This document shows positions 6,006 through 12,181 of a stretch of DNA of 44,934 nt, piece after piece (the stretch's first letter is position 1; every line of letters begins with the position of its first letter). Below the pieces are notes generated by a model. That model was given only the letters and a program-made list of their open reading frames with translations, was not told the origin of the DNA and ran no database searches. The DNA is from a virus. The position numbers and the translations under genes are program-made. The stretch is from IMG/VR virus record IMGVR_UViG_3300036900_000199, positions 1 to 44,934 of that record; one strand, 5' to 3'.

Positions 6006-7364
6006 TCATACTGCTTGGGCCTGCCCGTCAACCGAAGCCCAAAGAGCATCGAAAGCGTTGGCGCCCATGCGCGCGTCCTTGGGCAGCATGTGGCTATAGA
6101 TCGCTGCCGTGATCGCCGGGTTGGCGTGGCGCATGTGCTTGCTGACCACCGTCAGCGGCACGTTCTTGGCGAGCAGGAACGAACCGCAGTCGTGGCGCAG
6201 CCCGTGCAGGCTTTTCTTGATGCCGAGGCGCGTGCACACGCCGACGAACCACAGGCCCAGGGCGTTGGTCTTGTACGGCATCCCGTCGGCCATCGGGAAC
6301 ACGAGCGCGTCGTCGGCGCCAGGATCGGTCGGCACCACGAACGGCCTGCCCGTGCGGTCGCGCTTGTTCTTGGCGTAGAACACCGTGCTCGACTGGCCAG
6401 CCTTCCACGCTGGCCCCTGCAGCTTGCGCAGTCGAGCGCGCGCCTCGCGCAGCGCGGCCAGGCTGACCTCCGACAACTCGACGTACTCGGGCAGCCCCTT
6501 GCTGGACTTGGTGCCAGGCCGAAAGGCGGTGACCAGCGTGCCGAGGGTCTTGTTGCCGCTGCTCACGAGGTGCCAGCGCAGGATCAGGCGGCGGTTGTCC
6601 CAGTCCACGTCGCGCCAGTGCAGCGCCGAGATCTCCGAGCGCCGCAGCCCCGCGTCGGTGGCAACCTGAGGCAACGCGGCCAGGTAGCTGTCGCCGATGG
6701 CCGCGATCATGCGCGGCATGTCGGCGGGGTCGCCCTGGTACTCGTCTTCGGTGACCACGTCGTCGCTCTCGGGCAGCTTGACGTACCAGGCCGGGTTCGA
6801 TTTCAGCCCCGTGGTCGCGGGGTCCTGCATCGCTGCCTGCAGGCAGGTCTTGAGCCGCTTGAGCGCGTACTCCACCGACGCTACGCCGACGCCCGCGTCG
6901 ATCAGATCCTGCCGCCACTTCTCGATGCGCGTCTTGGTCAGATCGACTACGGGCAGCTTGCCCAGGTGCGGCAGGACGTGGCGACGGAACGCGCCGCCGT
7001 AGTTGTCGTACGTGGTCGCCGTGCTGTTGGGGCGGATGATCACGTCGAGCCAGTGTTCGGACCACTGGTTCAGCGTCATTGCCTTGGGCGCGCGGCCCAG
7101 GGGCAGCGCCTGCTTGCGCTGCTCGATCTGCAGCGCCAGGTGCTTGTCGCGCGCGGCCTTGGCTTCGGCCAGACCCTCGGGCGTGCCAGGGAACGGCCCG
7201 AAGTTCTTGTACTGGAGCATGCCCAGTTCGTTGCGGCCGTTGGGGCAGCGCACGTAGTACATGCCGGCGCGAGTCTGGTGACTGTCGCCGTGCTGGTGAA
7301 TGTACTCGCCAGCTTTTTCGAGAGCGGTGCGACGCTTGCGCGTGCTAGAAAGAATCCGTGCCAT
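6006..7364 (-). CDS. int: Tyrosine recombinase, phage integrase
   Basis: A 452-residue site-specific recombinase that would integrate the phage into the host chromosome. The SAM-like core-binding domain covers about residues 95-190 and the catalytic domain 205-440. Visible active-site residues are Arg241 (AGLRRSE), His387 and Arg390 (HGLRH), His413 (HMRHAN) and nucleophile Tyr423 (AAIYSHM). The N-terminal 90 residues read as an AP2-like arm-binding region. ATG 7364 is chosen for the GAGGAG site eight bases upstream; that site is part of the GAGTAG start-associated hairpin (GAG...CTC). No attP could be defined by eye. Confidence 0.95.
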   Translation of the reverse strand: MARILSSTRKRRTALEKAGEYIHQHGDSHQTRAGMYYVRCPNGRNELGMLQYKNFGPFPGTPEGLAEAKAARDKHLALQIEQRKQALPLGRAPKAMTLNQWSEHWLDVIIRPNSTATTYDNYGGAFRRHVLPHLGKLPVVDLTKTRIEKWRQDLIDAGVGVASVEYALKRLKTCLQAAMQDPATTGLKSNPAWYVKLPESDDVVTEDEYQGDPADMPRMIAAIGDSYLAALPQVATDAGLRRSEISALHWRDVDWDNRRLILRWHLVSSGNKTLGTLVTAFRPGTKSSKGLPEYVELSEVSLAALREARARLRKLQGPAWKAGQSSTVFYAKNKRDRTGRPFVVPTDPGADDALVFPMADGMPYKTNALGLWFVGVCTRLGIKKSLHGLRHDCGSFLLAKNVPLTVVSKHMRHANPAITAAIYSHMLPKDARMGANAFDALWASVDGQAQAV

Positions 7365-7504
7365 GAGACTACTCCTCGTGGTGCCAAGCCCCCGGGCGTT
7401 CGAGCGTCGCGGGGGCACACCTTTGTTCTGGGCCAGCGGCCGGCTGGCGTCGGGTCCGTGAAGGTACACAACACGGACGGTCGGTATCAACAAACGCTCA
7501 GGTG

Positions 7505-7894
7505 TCAACGGAGTCGCAGCCGCCCATGGCGGCCCGTCGCGCGGCAGTGCTTGCGGATGGTGTCCTTGCTGTAGCCGAGCCTGTCAGCCAGGATCTGGTG
7601 CGAGATCGGCTCGCCCGCGTCGCGCATGTCCTCGATCGTCTGCGCCAGGACATCGTCTGAGAGGCCCCATCCAGGCTGACGGCCTGGGCCGCCAGGATGC
7701 CAGCGACCCGGCGGTTTGACCTTGGACTTGGCGCGGCTGCGTCTGTTGGCCGCCAACTCCCGCAGTGCGTCGATGAGGCGCTGCCAGTTCGTCTCGCGCT
7801 CTTCCTCCCGTCCGAACGTAAGCAGCACGTTTTCATCGAGCATTACGAAGCCTGTTCCTGGGACCTCGTCTCGGTCGATCTCCACTGCCACCAT
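7505..7894 (-). CDS. Helix-turn-helix protein upstream of integrase
   Basis: About 129 residues from ATG 7894; a GTG at 7945 would add 17 residues. The C-terminal half carries 'SDDVLAQTIEDMRDAGEPISHQILADRLGYSKDTIRKHCR', a helix-turn-helix with 'ISHQILADRLGYSKDTIRKH' as its core. The N-terminal half is a short beta strand followed by a charged helix and a Lys/Pro/Gly-rich linker. A 7-bp inverted repeat directly precedes the ATG and may be an autoregulatory site. Its position between the integrase and the divergent early operon suits a lysogeny or excision regulator. Confidence 0.65.
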   Translation of the reverse strand: MVAVEIDRDEVPGTGFVMLDENVLLTFGREEERETNWQRLIDALRELAANRRSRAKSKVKPPGRWHPGGPGRQPGWGLSDDVLAQTIEDMRDAGEPISHQILADRLGYSKDTIRKHCRATGRHGRLRLR

Positions 7895-7910
7895 GAGGCT
7901 TTCAAGCCTC
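7895..7910. promoter_or_regulatory. Inverted repeat abutting the HTH gene start
   Basis: GAGGCTT (7895-7901) and AAGCCTC (7904-7910) are perfect complements around two bases, immediately upstream of ATG 7894. The repeat contains part of the GGGAGG ribosome-binding region, so it could be an operator or a hairpin masking translation. Confidence 0.5.
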
Positions 7911-7968
7911 CCATCCAAACCTTGATGCCCTGCGTCTGCAGTCACTGGCCTACGCGCGCAGACTCGGA

Positions 7969-7998
7969 TTCATAACTCCCGAAGGTGGCCGGATACAA
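7969..7998 (-). promoter_or_regulatory. Possible leftward promoter for the HTH gene
   Basis: On the minus strand TTGTAT (7998-7993) is followed after 18 bases by TATGAA (7974-7969), a mediocre sigma-70-like pair at the expected place upstream of the HTH gene. Confidence 0.3.
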
Positions 7999-8054
7999 GC
8001 CGTTCCGGGTTTGATACCCCTTTGTTGCCTGGGTTTGACGAGGGTGTGAATCAC

Positions 8055-8074
8055 TTTTCCACAGCTTATCCCCA
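8055..8074 (+). promoter_or_regulatory. Two DnaA-box-like 9-mers upstream of the early operon
   Basis: TTTTCCACA (8055-8063) and TTATCCCCA (8066-8074) each match the DnaA box TTATCCACA at eight of nine positions and lie in the same direction two bases apart. They sit in the divergent intergenic region ahead of the replication-type operon. Just upstream, GGGTTTGA occurs twice (8009-8040). Role as an origin or as host-DnaA control is a guess. Confidence 0.4.
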
Positions 8075-8147
8075 AACGGTGCCGGTTCCCACCCTCAAAA
8101 GTCGAAGGAAATAGAGCCCCCTTTGCCTCTTGGTGGTGCGCGTCTGG

Positions 8148-8357
8148 ATGCGGCAGGCTTGCCTGCCTGTGAGGCGATCCATCTATGTGCCCCTAGAGGC
8201 CGAAGAAGTCGCTCTGCTGGCCGCCATGGCCAAGCAAGAGCGCCGCAGCCCGCACGCCCAGGCTGCGCATCTCATCGCCCAGGCGCTTGACCGGTGGCGT
8301 GCCGTTCAGGTGCTCGAAGACTCGCTGGATAGCGAGGTGCTGGAGGAGGTCGCGTGA
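8148..8357 (+). CDS. Ribbon-helix-helix-like regulator
   Basis: About 69 residues from ATG 8148. In-frame TTG 8130, GTG 8136 and GTG 8169 are alternatives, since no site is well placed. 'VRRSIYVPLEAEEVALLAAMAKQERRSPHAQAAHLIAQALDRW' has the strand-helix-helix order of short CopG/Arc-type proteins, in which basic residues of the strand enter the DNA major groove. The tail is acidic. It opens the rightward early operon, and its GTGA overlap couples it to the MerR-like gene. Confidence 0.6.
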   Translation: MRQACLPVRRSIYVPLEAEEVALLAAMAKQERRSPHAQAAHLIAQALDRWRAVQVLEDSLDSEVLEEVA

Positions 8358-8605
8358 AGAACGCTGACCCTGACCGCCAGGCCGATAGTGGCCTGCCGGT
8401 ACTGTTGCTGACCGCCCAACAGGTCGCGGAACTGTGTCAGGTCAGCCTGGACACGGTGTATCGCTGGAGCTACGAACGCGACTTCCCGGTCGTGATGCTC
8501 AACGACAAACGCCACATTCGCGTGCATGCCAGGAAGCTGGATGAATGGCTGGAACGCAGAGCGGAGAGTGGCCGCCCGATTGTGGTGGAGGAAGTGGTCA
8601 CGTGA
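8354..8605 (+). CDS. Excisionase/MerR-like HTH protein
   Basis: An 83-residue protein with a GTG start overlapping the previous stop (GTGA) and an AGGAGG site. Residues 18-68 match the short helix_turn_helix_17/excisionase type: 'LLTAQQVAELCQVSLDTVYRWSYERDFPVVML.DKRHIRVHARKLDEWLERR', an HTH followed by a two-strand wing. Such proteins bend DNA at att sites or act as transcription regulators. In a phage with a tyrosine integrase this is the best excisionase candidate, although it lies in the early operon rather than beside int. Confidence 0.75.
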   Translation: MKNADPDRQADSGLPVLLLTAQQVAELCQVSLDTVYRWSYERDFPVVMLNDKRHIRVHARKLDEWLERRAESGRPIVVEEVVT

Positions 8606-8862
8606 CCAAGACTGACGAGATGCTCGAAGAGTTGATCGGCCACGTCCATGCGTGCTGCAAGTGGCTGGAGTCCATCGACTCCAAATTGGCCAACCAGTCG
8701 AGTGGAGTGTCCAGCGTGAACATCAAGACCAGCACGCGCGGCCACGACATTGACGTGAAGGCGTACACCGGCAGCCCCATCACCGAGGCGGGCGACACCG
8801 CCGTGGCCGAGTACTTCCGCGTGGCCCGAGAGATCGAGGCGCGGCTGATGGGCCAGGCGTGA
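8602..8862 (+). CDS. 86-aa early protein, function unknown
   Basis: An 86-residue protein starting at GTG 8602, overlapping the previous stop as GTGA, with GGAGGA upstream. The N-terminal 32 residues are a helix (KTDEMLEELIGHVHACCKWLESIDSKLA). A beta-rich middle (GVSSVNIKTSTRGHDIDVKAYTG) and a second helix ending in REIEARLMG follow. No family recognised. Both ends overlap neighbours by four bases. Confidence 0.65.
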   Translation: MTKTDEMLEELIGHVHACCKWLESIDSKLANQSSGVSSVNIKTSTRGHDIDVKAYTGSPITEAGDTAVAEYFRVAREIEARLMGQA

Positions 8863-9065
8863 AGCCGCTGAACGTGACCCAGGTCACGCGCTGCGAGATG
8901 GGCCGTACGCCGCGCTGCCGCTGCCGTTGTGGCGGTGTGCTGCACGGTGCGCAGCGCGCCAGGTTGCCGGAGTACTTCGAGAACCTGGGTGAGAGTGACC
9001 CGCATCGCCTGGAGAAGAAGTCGCGACAACTGCGACTGCCTGCACCCGTTGGATCGGAGGAGTGA
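8859..9065 (+). CDS. Cysteine-rich small protein
   Basis: A 68-residue protein with a GTG start overlapping the previous stop (GTGA). Cysteines at residues 12, 20, 22 and 24 (CEMGRTPRCRCRCGG) and a following His-Gly could bind zinc. The rest is basic and helical. Similar short CxCxCGG proteins occur in early regions of actinophages, without known function. It overlaps the next gene as TGATG. Confidence 0.55.
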   Translation: MKPLNVTQVTRCEMGRTPRCRCRCGGVLHGAQRARLPEYFENLGESDPHRLEKKSRQLRLPAPVGSEE

Positions 9066-9337
9066 TGAAGCCTGGCAGGATCATGTCGCGCGAAGACGCG
9101 ACGGCCGGGGACCTGTTCGACATGAACGCCGCGCTCATCAGCCAGATCAATCTGCTGGAGACGGTGCTGGCGATGATGAGCAGCGTGCTGTTGGCCGACC
9201 ACGGTCACTACGAGGCGCCGCCGCCCGAGGATCTCGTCACCACCGCCCTGGACTGCCTGGGCGACTACCTCAACGAGTTCGAGCGTGCGCACCGTGAGCG
9301 CGACGCGGCGATCACCTTCCTGAACTCACCCGAATGA
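9065..9337 (+). CDS. 90-aa helical early protein, function unknown
   Basis: A 90-residue acidic, mainly helical protein starting at ATG 9065 (TGATG overlap) with GGAGGAG close upstream. Helices at about 20-45 (AALISQINLLETVLAMMSSVLLA) and 55-86 (EDLVTTALDCLGDYLNEFERAHRERDAAITFL) suggest a two-helix hairpin or dimer. No catalytic motif is visible. It ends in an ATGA overlap with the zinc-ribbon gene. Confidence 0.6.
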   Translation: MKPGRIMSREDATAGDLFDMNAALISQINLLETVLAMMSSVLLADHGHYEAPPPEDLVTTALDCLGDYLNEFERAHRERDAAITFLNSPE

Positions 9338-9510
9338 AGATCTGCGTCCGCTGCCAGAAGCCGATCCCGCCCGAAGAGCGCCGCACCAAGTTCTGTTCTG
9401 ACGCGTGTGCCGACAGTTCCGCGCGAGCGCGTCTCAAGCTCCGCAAGGCCGCGCCAACACCGCGCCGCCTGTACCGCTACTACCCGAAGACGGAGGACTC
9501 CAATGCCTGA
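9334..9510 (+). CDS. 58-aa zinc-ribbon protein
   Basis: A 58-residue protein with CxxC at residues 4-7 (CVRC) and CxxxC at 21-25 (CSDAC), the spacing of a small zinc ribbon of the type 'C..C...i....+.kFCSd.C...a'. The basic tail (ARLKLRKAAPTPRRLYRYYPK) suits nucleic-acid binding. ATG 9334 overlaps the previous stop (ATGA), and its 3' end overlaps the next gene by eight bases. Confidence 0.65.
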   Translation: MKICVRCQKPIPPEERRTKFCSDACADSSARARLKLRKAAPTPRRLYRYYPKTEDSNA

Positions 9511-9805
9511 GTCGCTGCCGCGCAAGATCACGGGCAGCTACCGCCGCCAGGTGTCGGACGGCAACTACGGCACCGAGTTGGCCGAGGTCACGTTCGAGTG
9601 GTGGACCGATGCCGAGGACAGCGCCAACGACGACATGGCGATTGCCTCCGACATGCTGGCCAACGCCCACGACGTGGTCATGGACCGCCTGCGCAAATCG
9701 CTATCCGCCAGCGTGCGACGCTCAGTTGCGGCGCCGCGCACGATCACGCCGCCCAGGGCCGCGCCAACGACCCCGAGCGGAGATGAAGAGGACTTGCCCT
9801 TCTGA
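9503..9805 (+). CDS. Early protein with SSB-like acidic C-terminal tip
   Basis: A 100-residue protein from ATG 9503 with GGAGG upstream. The first 75 residues form a beta hairpin (ITGSYRRQVSDGNYGTELAEVTFEWW) and a long helix, the plan of small phage proteins found near recombinases. The protein then has a Pro/Arg-rich linker and ends GDEEDLPF. That ending resembles the conserved tip of bacterial SSB (DDDIPF type), which recruits replication and repair proteins. No OB fold is evident, so it is probably a mimic or partner rather than a normal SSB. RecT lies three genes downstream. Confidence 0.65.
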   Translation: MPESLPRKITGSYRRQVSDGNYGTELAEVTFEWWTDAEDSANDDMAIASDMLANAHDVVMDRLRKSLSASVRRSVAAPRTITPPRAAPTTPSGDEEDLPF

Positions 9806-10203
9806 TGGCAAATGCGTTGCTAGCGCTCGCTCTCACCCTGTACGCGATCGGCGACGATGGCGTACCGGCGATCCCTGTACCCGAGGCGGTTGCCTCGGAT
9901 GCGGGAGAGACTGCTGAGTCGCCACCATCTCAGGAAGCCTACTCCGGAACGTATCGTTTCGATACCCTCTGGCGCCCCCTGGCTCGGTGTGAATCCACCG
10001 AGCGCTGGCACATTCGGGGTCGTACCTACTCAGGCGGCCTGCAGATGGACGCTACGTTCTGGCGCCGCTATGGCGGGCTGGACTACGCGGCCACGCCCGC
10101 CGATGCCAGCATCAGCGAACAAGTCGCCGTCGCTGAGCGCGGCCTGGCGGTGCAGGGCTGGCAAGCCTGGCCCTACTGCAGCCGTCACCTCGGGCTGCGC
10201 TGA
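9805..10203 (+). CDS. Rpf-type transglycosylase-like protein
   Basis: A 132-residue protein. Residues 54-132 match the resuscitation-promoting-factor/transglycosylase-like domain: 'FDTLWRPLARCEST..WHI.GRTYSGGLQMDATFWRRYGG....A..A..SEQVAVAERGLAVQGWQAWPYCSRHLGLR'. The catalytic Glu is residue 63, next to Cys62; Cys62 and Cys125 correspond to the conserved disulfide. The domain cleaves peptidoglycan glycan strands. A hydrophobic N-terminus (ALLALALTLYAI) could be an export signal, though without the usual basic start. It lies in the early operon rather than the lysis region, an unusual place. Confidence 0.85.
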   Translation: MANALLALALTLYAIGDDGVPAIPVPEAVASDAGETAESPPSQEAYSGTYRFDTLWRPLARCESTERWHIRGRTYSGGLQMDATFWRRYGGLDYAATPADASISEQVAVAERGLAVQGWQAWPYCSRHLGLR

Positions 10204-10577
10204 TGCCTCCCGATGACCCGCTCTATCCCGAGCGTGACCTTGAGGCGATGCGCCAGGGCGAACTGTTCAAAGCCGACGGCATGCTGCGCGCCGAGATGCA
10301 CGGTCCGCCTAGCTGGCGGGGTTGGGCTGAGATCGCGCTGCAGTACGTGGCCGAGCGCCGCGAGCGCTTCACCACCGACCCGGTGTGGTCGGTGCTGGAG
10401 GCGTGGAAGGTGCCCGTGCCGCACGAGCCGCGCGCCATCGGACCGTTGATGAAAGCTGCCTGCGGGTGGGGCTGGATTGAGCCGACGGGGCAGACGCACA
10501 AGAGCGTGCGTCCTGACTGCCACCGCCGACCGCTCACCGTGTACCGCTCGCGTCTGTTCCAGGGGAGGGTGGCGTGA
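10203..10577 (+). CDS. Conserved early phage protein, function unknown
   Basis: A 124-residue protein starting at ATG 10203 with TGATG overlap. 'REAMRQGELFKADGM' is followed by helices, then 'PRAIGPLMKAACGWGWIEPTG...SVRPDCHRRPLTVYRS'. The 'RAIGPLM..A...GWI..TG' stretch looks like a winged-helix core and recurs in proteins beside phage recombination and replication genes. It directly precedes RecT, overlapping it by four bases. No enzymatic motif seen. Confidence 0.65.
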   Translation: MPPDDPLYPERDLEAMRQGELFKADGMLRAEMHGPPSWRGWAEIALQYVAERRERFTTDPVWSVLEAWKVPVPHEPRAIGPLMKAACGWGWIEPTGQTHKSVRPDCHRRPLTVYRSRLFQGRVA

Positions 10578-11323
10578 CTGACAGCGTCGCCAAGCGTGAG
10601 ACTGGCCTGACCGTCAGGCTGGTGTCCGAGATGACTGGCTTTCAGCCAGCCGAGATCGCGCTCATCTCGCGCAGCGTGGCCATCGGTGCGCCGCTGCAAG
10701 AGCTTGCCGTGTTCCTGCACTCGTGCCGTGCCCTGGGCTTGGACCCACTCTTGAAGCAGGCGTATTGGATTCGCAGGGGCAACCCGCCGAAGGGTGCGCT
10801 GCAGGTCGGCATCGACGGATTCAGGGCGATCGCCGAACGATCTGGCACGTACGCGGGCGCCGAAGCGATCGAGTACCGGGGCGCCACGGAGTGGAAGTAC
10901 AAGGGCCAGGACGTGATGGTGCCCGAGCTTGCGCGGGCCACGATCTGGAAGGTGGTCGCCGGCCACAAGAGCGCGTTTGTGGGCGAGGCGTACTGGTCCG
11001 AGTTCGTCCCCACCGCCGAGAAGGACGCGTTCATGTGGGCGTCGAAGCCGCGCCTGATGTTGGGCAAGTGCGCCGAGGCGCAAGCTCTGCGCCGCGCCTT
11101 CCCCGCGCAGCTTGGCAGCCTGGACTACTCCGACGAGATCGGCGCCGACATCGTGGCCGCGCCGTCTATCAATATCGACGCCGAGCCCGAAGCGGAAGCG
11201 CCGAGGCAGCGCCAACGCCGGCTCGCCGCGCGTCACCAGCAGATCTTTGACCGCAATTACGACGACCTGCCCGCCCAGGCCGAGCTTCCCCAGGCCGAGG
11301 ACTCCGACGATGGCAACGACTGA
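10574..11323 (+). CDS. RecT/Bet family single-strand annealing recombinase
   Basis: A 249-residue protein of the RecT/Redbeta type. It shows 'ELAVFLHSCRALGLDPLLKQAYWIRR', 'LQVGIDGFRAIAERSGTYAGAE', and 'PELARATIWK...GHKSAFVGEAYWSEF...FMW.SKPRLMLGKCAEAQALRRAFPAQL', all characteristic of phage recombination protein Bet. It anneals complementary single strands during recombination or recircularisation. The C-terminal 50 residues are acidic and low in complexity. GTG 10574 overlaps the upstream stop, and no obvious partner exonuclease is recognised nearby. Confidence 0.9.
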   Translation: MTDSVAKRETGLTVRLVSEMTGFQPAEIALISRSVAIGAPLQELAVFLHSCRALGLDPLLKQAYWIRRGNPPKGALQVGIDGFRAIAERSGTYAGAEAIEYRGATEWKYKGQDVMVPELARATIWKVVAGHKSAFVGEAYWSEFVPTAEKDAFMWASKPRLMLGKCAEAQALRRAFPAQLGSLDYSDEIGADIVAAPSINIDAEPEAEAPRQRQRRLAARHQQIFDRNYDDLPAQAELPQAEDSDDGND

Positions 11324-11495
11324 AGACGGCGTGCTGCGCTTTGAGGCGCGGCTGGTTGCCGTGGAGCGCCGCTCGCAGGCGGCCACGATCACGTTTTCCG
11401 TGCCCGTGGGCAAGGATGCCGACGCGCTCGCGAGCAAGCAGGGCGAGACGGTCCTGCTTGGAGTGCTCTTCGAGCGCGAGCCAACCGAAACCTGA
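11310..11495 (+). CDS. 61-aa beta-rich protein after RecT
   Basis: A 61-residue protein from ATG 11310, overlapping the end of recT by 14 bases. Alternating strands, 'GVLRFEARLVAVERRSQAATITFSVPVGKDADALASKQGETVLLGVLFE', suggest a small beta barrel, perhaps a recombinase accessory protein by position. No family recognised. Confidence 0.55.
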   Translation: MATTEDGVLRFEARLVAVERRSQAATITFSVPVGKDADALASKQGETVLLGVLFEREPTET

Positions 11496-11501
11496 GCGGC
11501 C

Positions 11502-11717
11502 ATGCGCACGCCGCCACAACTGTGCCCGGTGCACCTGTATGAGCGCTTGCTCTGCGACGAGGAGTGCATCGAGGCGCGTAACGAACTCAAGAAGCTCGGT
11601 CGCGCCTATCGCCAGTACTGGTACGACCGCCGCCGTGGCGTTCCACCGCAACGCAGGTTCACGCGCTACCACCGCCGCGACGTGCGGCCGGTGTGGGCGG
11701 CGTGGAGTGCGGCATGA
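11502..11717 (+). CDS. Small basic protein, function unknown
   Basis: A 71-residue, strongly basic protein. 'LCPVHLYERLLCDEECIEARNELKKLGRAYRQYWYDRRRGVPPQRR' has three cysteines and a basic helix rich in Arg, Tyr and Trp, consistent with nucleic-acid binding or a short zinc site. It overlaps the next gene as ATGA. No clear ribosome binding site precedes ATG 11502. Confidence 0.5.
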   Translation: MRTPPQLCPVHLYERLLCDEECIEARNELKKLGRAYRQYWYDRRRGVPPQRRFTRYHRRDVRPVWAAWSAA

Positions 11718-12181
11718 GCGAGGCGTCGCGCCACCGGTTTCTGTTCCTGCGCAACAGGCTGGAGGAACTGGAGTGGAAGCTCGGGCCGCTGCCGGAGACT
11801 CCGACGCCGGCCTGGCTGGATCACACCGACGCGGAGCCGACCTGGGGGCCGGTCGGCTCGCTCGCTCGCCAGTGGCTGACCGAGCAGCAGGTCGAATGGC
11901 TGCTCCAGATGGACCGAGAAATGGGCGTGCGCCACGCGGACGCCCAACCAGACGCCGCGCAGCAAGCCCCACAGAATCGCGTCCTAGAGGCCTCTGAGGC
12001 CATGTCCAAGCTGGACCGCTACGGCGAGACACCGCTGTTCGCGTGCCCAACGTGCGCCGAGGAATCCGCCAAGGCGAGCATGCCGCTGGACTACTGGCGC
12101 TGCACGGCGTGCGGCACCTGGGGACGCGCCTCTGCGCTACCAGGCCAACGCCCGCCGGGCACGCGGATCAACCAGCCATGA
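11714..12181 (+). CDS. Zinc-ribbon protein, function unknown
   Basis: A 155-residue protein from ATG 11714, overlapping the previous stop as ATGA. The N-terminal third is helical (RHRFLFLRNRLEELEWKLGPL). The C-terminal third carries 'FACPTCAEES...YWRCTACGTWG', two CxxC pairs typical of a zinc ribbon. It overlaps the ATPase gene by four bases. An accessory role in replication is suggested only by context. Confidence 0.6.
   Translation: MSEASRHRFLFLRNRLEELEWKLGPLPETPTPAWLDHTDAEPTWGPVGSLARQWLTEQQVEWLLQMDREMGVRHADAQPDAAQQAPQNRVLEASEAMSKLDRYGETPLFACPTCAEESAKASMPLDYWRCTACGTWGRASALPGQRPPGTRINQP

Noticed and set aside
7389-7416. Terminator between the HTH gene and integrase
   Set aside because: GC-rich complementarity exists (GCCCCC...GGGGGC), but there is no T tract on either strand and the integrase may be read through from the HTH gene; left unassigned.
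4716-7574. A 952-codon rightward open frame
   Set aside because: It is antisense to the DGQHR protein, integrase and HTH gene, which carry clear motifs and ribosome binding sites. Its translation is Arg/Ala/Val/His-rich low-complexity sequence typical of antisense frames in GC-rich DNA.
10223-11590. A 455-codon leftward open frame
   Set aside because: Antisense to RecT and its neighbours; the RecT motifs on the other strand are unmistakable.
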